From assembly GCF_039595935.1 (NCBI RefSeq), contig NZ_JBCNKR010000006.1:434001-498000 (forward strand): DNA of 64,000 nt, read 5' to 3'. Numbering within the stretch: the first letter of the stretch is position 1; each line of letters starts with the position of its first letter. This DNA comes from Flavobacterium sp. (lineage in GTDB: Bacteria; Bacteroidota; Bacteroidia; Flavobacteriales; Flavobacteriaceae). Both the position numbers and the translations under genes were made by a program. Under the pieces are notes generated by a model. It was not told the DNA's origin. It did not search any database and worked only from the letters and a program-made list of their open reading frames with translations. Of this stretch, positions 1 through 9,092 are shown piece after piece.

Positions 1-306
1 CAATAAAACTACAGAATGTCTTGCTGTTCCTACTCCCGGATCACAAACTGAAACAAAAACAGTTCCCGTTGGATAATATTGAGCTGTTTGTGATAAACGA
101 TAAGCTGCTTCCCAAATATTAAAAGCCGGAATTTCGTGCGTTAAATCAAATATTTTCAAATCGGTAGAAACACCCATTGCAACTCCTTTCATAGCAGAAA
201 CCGCTCCATCTTTCAAACCAAAATCAGATTGAAAAACCAATACATTATTTTGCGAAAAACCATTAAATGTAATAGCAAGCAAAAAAAGTAATACTCTTAA
301 TTTCAT
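1..306 (-). CDS. SAM hydroxide adenosyltransferase-family protein, 3' part cut by window edge
   Basis: The first 102 codons of a minus-strand gene run off the left edge. After a hydrophobic leader ending near FSQ (residues 1-19), the protein reads VFQSDFGLKDGAV, DLTHEIPAFNI, EAAYRLS and CDPGVGTARHS. These are the conserved blocks of the DUF62 / SAM-dependent chlorinase-fluorinase family, whose ordinary members hydrolyse S-adenosylmethionine to adenosine and methionine. The usual VVDPGVG block is VCDPGVG here. The leader is unexpected for a SAM-using enzyme and suggests export to the periplasm. The family assignment is firm; substrate and location are inference, and the C-terminal domain lies outside the window. 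Confidence 0.8.
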   Translation of the reverse strand, partial: MKLRVLLFLLAITFNGFSQNNVLVFQSDFGLKDGAVSAMKGVAMGVSTDLKIFDLTHEIPAFNIWEAAYRLSQTAQYYPTGTVFVSVCDPGVGTARHSVVLL

Positions 307-328
307 TTTTTCTATTTTTGAATTTATG

Positions 329-336
329 CAAAGATA
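329..336 (-). promoter_or_regulatory. Candidate -7 box for the SAM hydrolase-like gene
   Basis: On the minus strand this reads TATCTTTG, a match to the Bacteroidota -7 consensus TAnnTTTG, 22 bases upstream of the ATG. No well-spaced -33 TTG was found, so this rests on the -7 match and its position. Confidence 0.35.
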
Positions 337-413
337 TTTCATTAAAATCAAAAAATCATATAATGAATTTACAAAAAACAAGATTTTATAAATCGATTTT
401 AGTTTTTTACAAT

Positions 414-421
414 TACATTTG
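414..421 (+). promoter_or_regulatory. Candidate -7 box for the TonB receptor
   Basis: TACATTTG matches the Bacteroidota TAnnTTTG element and lies 75 bases before the receptor ATG, leaving a leader of roughly 70 bases. The divergent gene has its own box about 80 bases away, so the 190-base gap appears to hold two divergent promoters. Confidence 0.4.
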
Positions 422-496
422 CATTTTATTCTTTATCCTATATAAATAGTAGGAAAATAATCTCTCCAATACTTTTAGTACAAAACCATTTTTATT

Positions 497-3151
497 ATGA
501 GAAAAAAATTAAAACTTATTATAACACTCGTTCTCACATTGTCGAGCAGTTTGTTTTTTGCCCAAAATCACGAAATCAGCGGAACAATCACAACTGAAAC
601 CGGAATTCCGTTAGAGTTTGCTACTATTCTTGTAAAAGGTTCAAAAACAACCGCAACAAGCGATGCGTTGGGAAAATTTAAAATCCAAGCTTCAATAAAT
701 AACCCAACACTTATTATATCGCTATTTGGCTATCAAACCAAAGAAATTGTAGCAAAAGATCATTTTGTGGATGTTCAATTGATTTTAGAAAATAATAATT
801 TAGATGAAATTGTAGTGGTCGGAAACAGAAACCCAAAGAAATCTAAACTCGAAACCGCCGTTCCTGTTGATGTTGTAAATCTGGCTAAAATTAGAAACAC
901 AACACCGCAAACGACAACAAATGACATTTTAACGTATTTGATTCCGTCTTTCAATTCAAACCGACAATCTTCGGCAGACGGGACGGAACATATTGATCCG
1001 GCGTCTTTACGAGGTTTGGGTCCGGATCAGGTTTTGGTTTTGATTAACGGAAAAAGAAGACACACAACTTCTTTGGTAAATTATCAAAACACGGTTGGAA
1101 ATGGTTCTGTTGGAACTGATTTAAGCGCAATTCCGGCTTCGGCAATTAAACGAATTGAAGTTTTACGTGATGGCGCGGCAGCACAATACGGTTCTGATGC
1201 GATAGCTGGTGTTATAAATTTAGTTTTAAAAGATAACGCAGGTTTAGAAGCCAATGCCACTTATGGTTCGACTTCCAGAAATGACGGTCAAACCACAAAT
1301 TTGAATTTAAATTACGGAACAAAAATTGGCAATAAAGGCGGTTTTATAAATCTTTCGGCAGAATTTAATGACCGTCAGAAAACAAATCGTTCTCAAAATC
1401 ATAACCTTATTATTTTTGATCAATCGGCAGAAGGTAATTTCTTTGCTTATGATTTTGCCGATGATCCTGCACAATCACGTCAAATTGATGATAATCTTTT
1501 AGCTCAAAACGGATTGAAACGTGATGATTTTAATTTTCAGATTGGAGATGCTAAAATCCAGAATATTCAGGGCTTCTTTAATGCTTCAATTCCGTTAAAC
1601 GATCAAATCGAATTTTATGCTTCTGGAGGTGTGAGCCATAGAAAAGGAACAGGTTACGGTTTTAGACGTTTACCAAGTGAAACTGAAAGTGTTGTGGCTT
1701 CTATTTTTCCATTTGGTTTTCAGCCTGAATTAAACTCGGTTGTTACGGATCTGTCTTCTTCTTTTGGATTCAAATTCAAATTTGGCGAATGGAAACTAGA
1801 TTTAAGTAATACAATTGGAGAAAACAAATTTGTTTATGATGTTTCAAACACGAACAACTTTTCTCTGGGAGATGCCAGTCCGACAGAATTTAAAGCCGGA
1901 AATCATTCTTTTCTTCAAAATACGGTAAATGCTGACATTTCAAGATTGTATAAAGATATTTTCAGCGGATTGAATGTTGCTTTTGGTGCCGAATATCGTT
2001 ATGAGAAATATAAAATTGTTCCAGGCGAAGAAGCTTCTTATATTGATGGCGGCGCGCAGTCTTTTCCAGGATTTTCTCCTCTAAATCAAGTTAACGAAGA
2101 TAGAAACAGTGTTGGTATTTATGCTGATGTTGAAGCGGATATTACTGATAAGTTTTTAGTTGGAATTGCGGGTCGTTATGAAGATTATACCGATTTTGGA
2201 AATACTATAAACGGTAAACTATCTTTGAGATATAAAATCCTGAATAATCTTTTTGTGCGCGGCGCGATTAGTTCTGGTTTTAGAGCGCCTTCATTACATC
2301 AGCAATATTTCAATAATATCGCAACAGATGTTGTTGATGGTGAACTTCTGAATTCGGGTATTTTTAGAAATGACAGCGACGTAGCAAAACAACTCGGAAT
2401 TCCGAAATTAAAAGAAGAAACGTCTAGAAATTACAGTTTTGGAGTTGTTTTTTCTCCAACAAAAAATTTGCATATAACTGCAGATTATTATCATATTCGA
2501 ATTGATAACCGAATCATTTTGACCGGAAATTTAGGAAACGATGCTTATGGAGATCCTGTTCCTGAACTTCGTAATTTATTTGCTCAATATGGGGCGCAAA
2601 CGGGACGTTTCTTTACTAATGCAATTAATACTACTACAGATGGTCTTGACGTTGTTATCGATTATGATTTGAATGCCGGACGTGGTAAATTGAATCTTTC
2701 TTTATTATACAATTACAACAACAATCAGGTTGATAATCAGTTAAACAATATTCCGGCCATTTTTGTTGGTCAGGAAGATGTTTATTACGGACCGCAGGAA
2801 AGAAGTCTAATCGAATCGAATACTCCTAAACACAAAGGAACTTTTGCTGTTAATTACAGTATTGATAAATGGAATTTCTTGCTGAGAAATACTTATTTTG
2901 GTGAAGTTATTCGAGATGGTTTCCCTTTTGGCGGAATCCAGAAACATAATGGCAAAGTGGTTACTGATTTGACCGTTGCTTATAAAATTACGCCTAGAGT
3001 TCAGTTTGCTTTGGGTGCTAACAATTTATTTGATGTTTTCCCGGATAAACAAATCTATGAAAACAGTTATTACGGAGTATTCAAATATGCACCGGTTCAA
3101 ATGGGAACTACGGGAGCTTATTACTTTGGAAGAATGAGTTTTTCTTTGTAG
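497..3151 (+). CDS. TonB-dependent outer-membrane receptor
   Basis: 884-residue outer-membrane transporter. A signal peptide (about residues 1-22, ending FFAQ) is followed by a carboxypeptidase-regulatory-like domain (about 25-105: ISGTITTETGIPLEFATI), a plug domain (about 115-245, including GLGPDQVLVLINGKRR and RIEVLRDGAAAQYGSDAIAGVINLV) and a beta-barrel ending in aromatic/hydrophobic residues (RMSFSL). No SusD-like lipoprotein follows, so a polysaccharide-utilisation role is unlikely. Receptors of this layout without SusD usually import siderophores, cobalamin or other small ligands; the substrate cannot be read from the sequence. It is a single-gene unit converging on the M4 protease gene across a large inverted-repeat spacer. 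Confidence 0.9.
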   Translation: MRKKLKLIITLVLTLSSSLFFAQNHEISGTITTETGIPLEFATILVKGSKTTATSDALGKFKIQASINNPTLIISLFGYQTKEIVAKDHFVDVQLILENNNLDEIVVVGNRNPKKSKLETAVPVDVVNLAKIRNTTPQTTTNDILTYLIPSFNSNRQSSADGTEHIDPASLRGLGPDQVLVLINGKRRHTTSLVNYQNTVGNGSVGTDLSAIPASAIKRIEVLRDGAAAQYGSDAIAGVINLVLKDNAGLEANATYGSTSRNDGQTTNLNLNYGTKIGNKGGFINLSAEFNDRQKTNRSQNHNLIIFDQSAEGNFFAYDFADDPAQSRQIDDNLLAQNGLKRDDFNFQIGDAKIQNIQGFFNASIPLNDQIEFYASGGVSHRKGTGYGFRRLPSETESVVASIFPFGFQPELNSVVTDLSSSFGFKFKFGEWKLDLSNTIGENKFVYDVSNTNNFSLGDASPTEFKAGNHSFLQNTVNADISRLYKDIFSGLNVAFGAEYRYEKYKIVPGEEASYIDGGAQSFPGFSPLNQVNEDRNSVGIYADVEADITDKFLVGIAGRYEDYTDFGNTINGKLSLRYKILNNLFVRGAISSGFRAPSLHQQYFNNIATDVVDGELLNSGIFRNDSDVAKQLGIPKLKEETSRNYSFGVVFSPTKNLHITADYYHIRIDNRIILTGNLGNDAYGDPVPELRNLFAQYGAQTGRFFTNAINTTTDGLDVVIDYDLNAGRGKLNLSLLYNYNNNQVDNQLNNIPAIFVGQEDVYYGPQERSLIESNTPKHKGTFAVNYSIDKWNFLLRNTYFGEVIRDGFPFGGIQKHNGKVVTDLTVAYKITPRVQFALGANNLFDVFPDKQIYENSYYGVFKYAPVQMGTTGAYYFGRMSFSL

Positions 3152-3270
3152 GCATTTTAACCGCAAAGGGCACTAAGGTTTCTCGCAAAGTTAGCAGAGT
3201 TATTTTTCTTTGTGAGAGATTTAATCTCGCAAAGTCGCGGAGCCGCAAAGTTCATTGTTTAGATTCAATA

Positions 3271-3390
3271 GCGTCCAGCTTTAGCTGGATGAAAAAGTAA
3301 TCAAAAGGAAAAGGGCTTTAGCCAAACGATTATGTTTGGCTAAAGCCCTTTTGTGTATAAATTATACTTCCTCCAGCTAAAGCAGGAGGC
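3271..3390. repeat. REPIN-like inverted pair of palindromes
   Basis: The left unit, TCCAGCTTTAGCTGGA at 3274-3289, is itself a palindrome. The right unit at 3370-3389, CCTCCAGCTAAAGCAGGAGG, is a degenerate inverted copy that also continues into matching flanks. This is the two-REP inverted arrangement called REPIN. No transposase with this palindrome family lies nearby. Confidence 0.6.
3311..3350. terminator. Perfect 17-bp hairpin, probable bidirectional terminator
   Basis: AAGGGCTTTAGCCAAAC at 3311-3327 pairs perfectly with 3334-3350 across a 6-base loop. It sits between convergent genes and is followed by TTGTG on the plus strand. The missing long T tract makes it a weaker terminator candidate than others in the window. 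Confidence 0.45.
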
Positions 3391-3567
3391 AATTAATAAA
3401 AACTTGGCGACTTTGCGACTCCGCGACTTTGCGAGATTAAAAAAAATTTGGCGAACTTCGCGAAAAACCTTAGCTCTCTTTACGTTAAAACCTTTTTGCG
3501 GTTAAAAACAAAAAAAAGCCCCGCAAATTGCGAGACTTTTCTATTTTAACTAACTAATTCAATTCTC

Positions 3568-6339
3568 TTATTTTTTAGCAAATTTCTTCACAATTTTTTT
3601 ATCACCGTTATTTAATTCAATAAGATAAATTCCTGTGCTTAATTTACTTACATCAATAGAACCTGCAACTTGTCCTGAGCCCAGCTGCTGCCCTAATGCG
3701 TTTATGATTTTATATGAATAATTTTCTTCAGAAAGAGAAACATTCAATTCGCTTTCAACCGGATTTGGATATAATGCAAAACCAACTGGTGCCGAAGTTT
3801 CTACTAAACCAGCTGCAATTTCTACAGCTTCTATAGTTCCGGCAGCGGTAATATTAATTGAATAATCTTCAACTTGTCCATAAGAGAAACCTTCACAAGA
3901 TGTTGGAATTGCATTGTACTTCATAGAAACTCTCATTCTGGTAGTTCCTAAAGCTGCAGTTGCCGGTATTGTAATTGTTCCTGTTACCGGAGTTGTTTTT
4001 GATGCTGATTTTGTCCAAACTGTTTCTCCAGAATCTGAGAAATCTCCATCTTGGTTATAATCAATAAATACTGCATAACCTTCGTTATAAATAGTCGATG
4101 TCCAGGTTGGAGTTATCGTAATTGTATAAGCAGAACTTCTCGCAGCATTTGTAGAAACTGAAGTATAGTTTTCATATCCTGTTGTTCCTGTAGATGTATT
4201 GTTGATTGTACCAAAAACTACTTTACCAATTCTTTCATCACTAGCACTAGTTCCTTGTGAATTACAATATGTTACAGAAGTTGTTGTAGTTGTTACATTT
4301 ACTGTATTACTAGCTGCAGAAACATTTCCTGCAGCATCTTTAGCTTTTACGCTAAAAGTATACGCTGTTGAAGGAGTTAATCCTGTAACTGTGTATGAAG
4401 TTGTAGTTGAAGAACCTTTAAGAGTTGTTCCCTGGTAAATATCATATCCAGTAACCGCTACGTTATCTGTAGAAGCTGTCCATGTTAAATTTGTAGTTGT
4501 TCCTGTTGTACCAGAAGCAGCTAAACTAGTTGGCGCAGATGGTGCAGTTGTATCTGTTCCTCCAGAATATGCAGCTCCAACTCCTACAGCGTAAAATGCA
4601 TTTGTAGTGGCAATAACCTCAGCAGAACCTGCTCCGTATAAATCAATAGCCGATTGTATTCCGTAAGTTCTTGCGTTAGCATAAGTTGAGTTTGCTCCTA
4701 AATAAGCATCTTCTAAACGGAAAGCAATTTTTTCAGCTTTATCAAGAGTAATTCCTGTTACATTATAGGCATTTCCAAGATCATTAGTTCCTGATTTACC
4801 TACTGATAAAATATAAAACCAATGGTTTAAAACACCAGAATTTGTGTGTACACCACATTGGTCATTACTATTACTTGGCGTACAGTTTACATTTACCCAA
4901 TAAGTTCCGCCGTAAGTATCCGGCTGTCCTTCTGCATTTGGATCACTCATAGAACGTAAAGCTACGTGTCCGCTTCTTCTTTCGATATCTTCACCTACAA
5001 GCCAAATTGATTTTGTTGGTGCAGAATGGTATTCAATACAAGCTGCCCAAATATCTGAGAAAGCTTCATTCATCGCTCCCGATTCTTTTTGATACGCTAA
5101 GTTCGCTGTATACGTACAAACTGCGTGACCAATTTCGTGTCCGGCAACATCAAGAGAAGTTAAAATATCAAATCCGCCTGTACCGCTTCCGTCTCCATAA
5201 GTCATAACACTTCCGTTCCAAAATGCATTATTGTTGCTTGAGTAACCAGCTGCAATCAGGTTATAGTGTACATAACTTTTAATTTTTGCACCGGCATTAT
5301 CAAAACTGTTTCTTCCGTGAACAGATGACCAATAATCATACGTCTTTTCAGCGCCCCAATGTGCATCCAAAGCGCCATTGTCTTTATTAGTATTATTGTA
5401 CTCTGCTGCTGTCCAGTTATTATCAGCATCTGTAAAGTTTGTTGTTGGATACGTTGCTGTTCTCGCAGAATTATACGTTTGAATTCCCAAACCACGAGAT
5501 GTATCTGATAAAATATAAGATGATCCGCTTAAAGTAGTTTGAATTGTCTGCGTTCCGCTGTAACGAGTTTCAGCATTTGCTGCAACGAACGCCATTTTTG
5601 ATGCAGCGGCATTGTTATTAGCTGAACTTGAAATCTTGCTTCCATGAACATTGTCATTCAGGTGCTTTATTGTTGCATTATAAAACAAAGCTTTTCCGGT
5701 TTCGGCATCAATATAAAGATCTCCGCGGCTTAGCGGTTTTGTGGCATAAATATCAAATTTATATGCCAGGCGAAGTTTATCATTACCTCTTTTCAAACCT
5801 TGTTGTTCCATATCCGGAAGTAAAACCAATTCTCCTTTAGGTTTTTCGTAACCCAATTCGATAGCATCTTGTGGTTTCTCCCAAAGATATTCTGTTGCAT
5901 GTGTATAACTTAATGCTTTATTAAATGCATCTTGTGAAGATAGTGCCGGAGTAAGTTTCACATTTTCGATGTTGTAATATTCACCGTTCATTGAAACTAA
6001 TTTTCCATCTTTTGAGTGTAAAGTATAATTTGCAAATTCTACTTTGATACCCTGTTCATACAATTGAAATTTTTCATGCGTATAACCCAGTTTATCCGAC
6101 TCGGTTCTAATTTTTGTGAAAGTTTGAGAATCTTTTAAACCCAGCTGTTCTTTAAAAACCTTTTGTGATTCTGAACTTTTATAAGTCGAAAGTTCGTTAA
6201 ATGTAATTAAGTTTGGCTGGCCGTTTTCTGAAATGCTTTTCTGATTGATCCGTTTGTCAGTTTGAACCTGAGCGAAGGCAGAAAACGAAAAAGTTAGCAC
6301 AACGGCTGTTGCGGCAATTTTTGGTAATTTTTTCTTCAT
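3568..6339 (-). CDS. T9SS-secreted M4 (thermolysin-family) metalloprotease
   Basis: 923-residue extracellular zinc endopeptidase. Order: signal peptide (1-23), FTP/PepSY-type propeptide (about 40-220), M4 catalytic domain (about 258-590), one fibronectin type III domain (about 597-685), a GEVED-type domain (about 690-835), and a type IX secretion sorting domain (about 850-923) with LYPNP and a C-terminal KKFAKK. The zinc site is HEIGH, His401/Glu402/His405, with Glu425 in GAMNEAFSD as third ligand, so it looks active. The C-terminal domain directs export through the T9SS, where the domain is normally cleaved. Probably a nutritional protease. It is monocistronic, with an AT-rich upstream gap. 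Confidence 0.93.
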   Translation of the reverse strand: MKKKLPKIAATAVVLTFSFSAFAQVQTDKRINQKSISENGQPNLITFNELSTYKSSESQKVFKEQLGLKDSQTFTKIRTESDKLGYTHEKFQLYEQGIKVEFANYTLHSKDGKLVSMNGEYYNIENVKLTPALSSQDAFNKALSYTHATEYLWEKPQDAIELGYEKPKGELVLLPDMEQQGLKRGNDKLRLAYKFDIYATKPLSRGDLYIDAETGKALFYNATIKHLNDNVHGSKISSSANNNAAASKMAFVAANAETRYSGTQTIQTTLSGSSYILSDTSRGLGIQTYNSARTATYPTTNFTDADNNWTAAEYNNTNKDNGALDAHWGAEKTYDYWSSVHGRNSFDNAGAKIKSYVHYNLIAAGYSSNNNAFWNGSVMTYGDGSGTGGFDILTSLDVAGHEIGHAVCTYTANLAYQKESGAMNEAFSDIWAACIEYHSAPTKSIWLVGEDIERRSGHVALRSMSDPNAEGQPDTYGGTYWVNVNCTPSNSNDQCGVHTNSGVLNHWFYILSVGKSGTNDLGNAYNVTGITLDKAEKIAFRLEDAYLGANSTYANARTYGIQSAIDLYGAGSAEVIATTNAFYAVGVGAAYSGGTDTTAPSAPTSLAASGTTGTTTNLTWTASTDNVAVTGYDIYQGTTLKGSSTTTSYTVTGLTPSTAYTFSVKAKDAAGNVSAASNTVNVTTTTTSVTYCNSQGTSASDERIGKVVFGTINNTSTGTTGYENYTSVSTNAARSSAYTITITPTWTSTIYNEGYAVFIDYNQDGDFSDSGETVWTKSASKTTPVTGTITIPATAALGTTRMRVSMKYNAIPTSCEGFSYGQVEDYSINITAAGTIEAVEIAAGLVETSAPVGFALYPNPVESELNVSLSEENYSYKIINALGQQLGSGQVAGSIDVSKLSTGIYLIELNNGDKKIVKKFAKK

Positions 6340-6661
6340 AATAAGGGGGTTTTAAGTTAAGTTAAATGATTAAAAATCAAATAAATTAAAAGTAAGTAAA
6401 TACTTAAATTCGAGATAAAAGTATTTTAATTTTGTTAGATAATCGATGAAATTTGCCGTTAATCGATAAAATGCAACATTTTTTACTTAAATTTCACAAT
6501 TATATAACATACTTTAAGAATTTTGCAGCTAATATGTGAGAAAATTAATATATCAATTAATTTTAAAGTACTTAAATACAGATAAAAAAGCTTTCTGAAA
6601 GATAAATCAATAAAAAAAACCGCTCAAAAAGGCGGTTTATATTTTAATATGTGCAAATAAA
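6340..6661. other. AT-rich upstream region of the protease plus a terminator
   Basis: 322 bases without a gene. The part next to the protease should hold its promoter, but no clean TAnnTTTG box was found (the closest minus-strand match is TTTATTTG). The far end carries the terminator of the neighbouring small gene. Nothing else was recognised. Confidence 0.5.
6617..6638 (-). terminator. Rho-independent terminator of the small membrane-protein gene
   Basis: AAACCGC at 6617-6623 pairs with GCGGTTT at 6632-6638. On the minus strand the stem is followed by a run of T residues. It lies 24 bases beyond the stop of the gene that begins at 7099. Confidence 0.75.
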
Positions 6662-7099
6662 TTAAGGTCTGGAAAACTTTCTTTTTAATTTAAAAATAAA
6701 CTCTTTCAATGTAATTTCATCTTCTTCATTTGAATCATCTTGAATTAATTCTGAAATATCTTTTTTTCTATAAGGAAGGAATAAGAAGAAAATTGAACTA
6801 TTCGTATCATTTGTTGTTGCGCTTGGAAACATTGCCAATAAATAATAGAAAACCAAAAGTCTAACAAATACAAAAATCTTTCGAAAACCTTTACTTAAAT
6901 CATATTTATTATTTTCGATAATAGCTTTAACAGTAAAATAAATGAGTTGAAGTACAAAAAGAGGTATAAGAATATTATAAAGATATTCCAAACTATTAAT
7001 ATCTATTAAACATATTACTAATATTATACAAATTGAAGAAACAACATTTACTATAAACAAATAACTTCCCCATTTAATATCTATTTCAAACTTTTCCAA
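6662..7099 (-). CDS. Small integral membrane protein, unknown function
   Basis: 145 residues with no recognised family. Three to four hydrophobic segments are visible (about residues 12-33 VNVVSSICIILVICL, 41-62 NILIPLFVLQLIYF, 76-93 VFVRLLVFYYLLAMF). A short Ser/Asn/Thr-rich loop and a charged, acidic-then-basic C-terminal tail (ELIQDDSNEEDEI, then KLKRKFSRP) follow. It has its own terminator and no operon partner. The reading frame is supported by the membrane pattern and the terminator; function is unknown. Confidence 0.65.
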   Translation of the reverse strand: MEKFEIDIKWGSYLFIVNVVSSICIILVICLIDINSLEYLYNILIPLFVLQLIYFTVKAIIENNKYDLSKGFRKIFVFVRLLVFYYLLAMFPSATTNDTNSSIFFLFLPYRKKDISELIQDDSNEEDEITLKEFIFKLKRKFSRP

Positions 7100-7168
7100 A
7101 TGTGCGCTTTTTAATTCACAGCAAATCTAAATAAAAAGATTACTTGTTATTTCATCTTAAAAATAAAA

Positions 7169-7200
7169 AAAGAGAATCCTCAATAATGAAAATTCTCTTT
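7169..7200 (-). terminator. Terminator after the CoA-transferase operon
   Basis: AAAGAGAAT at 7169-7177 pairs with ATTCTCTTT at 7192-7200. On the minus strand a T-rich run follows, 27 bases after the beta-subunit stop codon. Confidence 0.7.
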
Positions 7201-7226
7201 TATATAAATTAATTGTAAGATTAAAA

Positions 7227-7883
7227 TCAGATATCCATTTCGGGAATTTCACCTTCAATAATCAAATCGGCTTCAGTTGAAGCTATAATATGCTCAACCG
7301 ACACACCTGGCGCTCGTTCTAAGAGCTTAAAACCCTTTTCAGTTACTTCCAGAACAGCAAGTTCAGTTACGATCTTTTTAACGCATCCTACACCTGTTAA
7401 GGGTAAAGTACATTTTTTAAGAATTTTTGATTCTCCCGCTTTATTAACGTGCATCATGGCTACGATAATGTTTTCGGCGGAAGCCACTAAATCCATTGCG
7501 CCTCCCATTCCTTTTACCATTTTTCCCGGAATTTTCCAGTTGGCAATGTCTCCATTTTCAGAAACTTCCATTGCGCCCAAAATAGTTAAATCTACTTTTT
7601 GGCTTCGGATCATTCCAAAACTAAAAGCCGAATCAAAAAAACTGGCTCCCGGTAATGTTGTAATGGTTTGTTTTCCCGCGTTGATAATATCGGCATCTTC
7701 TTCTCCTTCAAAAGGAAAAGGCCCCATTCCGAGAACGCCATTTTCACTTTGAAATTCAACCGCAATATCTTCTCTCACATAATTTGCAACCAAAGTTGGA
7801 ATTCCAATTCCTAGGTTTACAAAATATCTGTCTTTTACTTCTTTGGCGATTCTTTTCGCTATATCTTCTTTATTAAGTGCCAT
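7227..7883 (-). CDS. scoB: 3-oxoacid CoA-transferase, subunit B
   Basis: 218 residues, the usual length of a family I CoA-transferase beta subunit. The catalytic glutamate is Glu47 in the SENG motif (EFQSENGVLG), which forms the glutamyl-CoA thioester. GIGIPTLVANYV, GMIRSQKVDLTILGAMEV and GKMVKGMGGAMDLV are typical blocks. With subunit A immediately upstream it should transfer CoA from succinyl-CoA to acetoacetate in the cytoplasm (ketone-body or amino-acid catabolism). The exact acceptor is inferred from the family. It is second in a two-gene operon and ends at a clear terminator. Confidence 0.93.
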   Translation of the reverse strand: MALNKEDIAKRIAKEVKDRYFVNLGIGIPTLVANYVREDIAVEFQSENGVLGMGPFPFEGEEDADIINAGKQTITTLPGASFFDSAFSFGMIRSQKVDLTILGAMEVSENGDIANWKIPGKMVKGMGGAMDLVASAENIIVAMMHVNKAGESKILKKCTLPLTGVGCVKKIVTELAVLEVTEKGFKLLERAPGVSVEHIIASTEADLIIEGEIPEMDI

Positions 7884-7980
7884 ATTTCTAATGTGTCAAT
7901 TTGGAAATTAGATAATTAGATAATGCCATACTTTGTGCAATCCAATAATTATCTAATTATCACATTTTCTAATTATCTAA
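7884..7980. repeat. AT-rich word repeat between the CoA-transferase subunits
   Basis: The spacer is made of repeated TAATTATCTAATTA-like words in both orientations, with TTAGATAATTAGATAA near 7909-7925 mirrored at 7945-7980. It can fold into a hairpin between two co-oriented genes whose subunits must be made in equal amounts, so it may be an RNA processing or attenuation element, or a neutral repeat. Confidence 0.55.
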
Positions 7981-8682
7981 TTACGCTTTTTGTCTTACCG
8001 TACGCTGTTCGATTCTCTTTTCAAATTTTTCTCCCTGAAAAATACGCTGTACCATAATTCCCGGAATATGAATTTGATTTGGGTCAAGAGTTCCAACCGG
8101 AACCAGTTCTTCAACCTCAGCAATTGTAATTTTTCCGGCACCCGCCATACAAGCATTAAAGTTTCTGGCAGTTCCTTTAAAAATTAGATTTCCGGCTTCA
8201 TCGCCTTTCCAGGCTTTTACGATTGAAAAGTCAGCTTTGAAGGCTTCTTCCATAATGTGCATTTTGCCATTGAACTCACGGACTTCTTTTCCTTCTGCCA
8301 CTTCAGTTCCGTAACCAGCTGGTGTAAAGAAAGCAGGAATTCCGGCCTGAGCGGCGCGGCATTTTTCTGCCAAAGTTCCCTGCGGCGTTAATTCTACTTC
8401 AAGTTCTCCCGAAAGCATCTGACGCTCGAACTCGGCATTTTCACCTACATAAGATGAAATCATTTTTTTGATTTGCTTTTTCTGCAAAAGCAATCCTAAA
8501 CCAAAATCATCGACACCTGCATTATTTGAGATACAAGTTAAATCTGAAATTGAAGTATTTACTAAAGCCGCAATTGTATTTTCCGGAATTCCGCATAAAC
8601 CAAATCCGCCAAACATAATCGTCATTCCGGTTTCGATTCCTTTAATTGCGTCCTGAACATTATTTACTTTTTTTGTTATCAT
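7981..8682 (-). CDS. scoA: 3-oxoacid CoA-transferase, subunit A
   Basis: 233 residues, full length for the alpha subunit. The glycine-rich [13 protein letters not shown] block (about residues 25-37) and [12 protein letters not shown] match family I CoA-transferases. It lacks the catalytic glutamate, which the beta subunit supplies. First gene of the scoA-scoB operon, 97 bases from scoB. Acetoacetate:succinyl-CoA transfer is the best-supported reaction for this pair; other short 3-oxoacids are possible. Confidence 0.93.
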   Translation of the reverse strand: MITKKVNNVQDAIKGIETGMTIMFGGFGLCGIPENTIAALVNTSISDLTCISNNAGVDDFGLGLLLQKKQIKKMISSYVGENAEFERQMLSGELEVELTPQGTLAEKCRAAQAGIPAFFTPAGYGTEVAEGKEVREFNGKMHIMEEAFKADFSIVKAWKGDEAGNLIFKGTARNFNACMAGAGKITIAEVEELVPVGTLDPNQIHIPGIMVQRIFQGEKFEKRIEQRTVRQKA

Positions 8683-8860
8683 AACAAACTGTCTTTATTA
8701 CCGTATATTTTTTGATAAAAATAAGATTTTTAGATTAAATTATATCGATTTCGTAAAAAATAAAATTTGAAATAAATTATTAATTACAATCAATTATATC
8801 ATAGGAAATATTTCGTAGAGATTAAATATTGGTAGAAAATTTATTTGTTATAGTATTTTT

Positions 8861-8922
8861 GTCCCGTAGGGACTATACACAAAGTTCATCAAAAGTTTGT
8901 AAACGTGTAGTCCCTACGGGAC
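8861..8922. repeat. Palindromic repeat built on GTCCCGTAGGGACTA
   Basis: GTCCCGTAGGGACTA-TACAC at 8861-8880 is mirrored by GTGTAGTCCCTACGGGAC at 8905-8922 with a single bulge. Each arm is also internally palindromic (GTCCC/GGGAC). This is the same two-palindromes-in-inversion design as the REPINs elsewhere, but a different sequence family. Confidence 0.65.
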
Positions 8923-9023
8923 ATTTTCGAAGTTTTATCATTATACGCTGCCGATATTTAACTCCTAACGGAGTATTGAAAATATTTTTTATAGAGCTTA
9001 AGAATAAAACTGATATCCAAAAA

Positions 9024-9067
9024 AATCCTCTTATATTCTTCCATATTTAGAAGATCATAAGAGGATT
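9024..9067 (-). terminator. Terminator of the ricT-gldH-PBP1A operon
   Basis: AATCCTCTTAT at 9024-9034 pairs with ATAAGAGGATT at 9057-9067. Reading on the minus strand the stem is followed by TTTTTT, 26 bases past the PBP stop. Confidence 0.75.
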
Positions 9068-9092
9068 TATTATTTTAAAAAACGAATTTAAA

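Larger units (their letters stand above)
3159..3506. repeat. Nested inverted repeat filling the gap between convergent genes
   Basis: Almost the whole spacer folds back on itself. The outer arms are built from words such as AACCGCAAA and CTAAGGTTT on the left, with their complements near 3463-3506. The next arms contain AATCTCGCAAAGTCGCGGAG near 3222-3251, mirrored at 3401-3439. Inside lie a REPIN-like pair and a perfect hairpin. The same CGCAAAG words recur at 36064-36100. There is no coding potential. It probably acts as a bidirectional transcription barrier as well as being a repeat. Confidence 0.7.
8683..9092. other. 410-base repeat-bearing spacer
   Basis: No gene. It contains an imperfect palindromic repeat (8861-8922), a short palindrome ACTCCTAACGGAGT at 8961-8974, and the PBP terminator (9024-9067). 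An open frame across 8829-9050 is formed only by the repeats and is not considered a gene. Confidence 0.6.

Noticed and set aside
4199..4438. Open frame of 79 codons on the plus strand
   Set aside because: Lies opposite the fibronectin-III and GEVED region of the M4 protease; repetitive Val/Thr codons create the frame. No promoter or family match.
8829..9050. Open frame of 73 codons on the plus strand
   Set aside because: Its sequence is the translation of palindromic intergenic repeats (GTCCCGTAGGGAC and ACTCCTAACGGAGT); no protein-like features.
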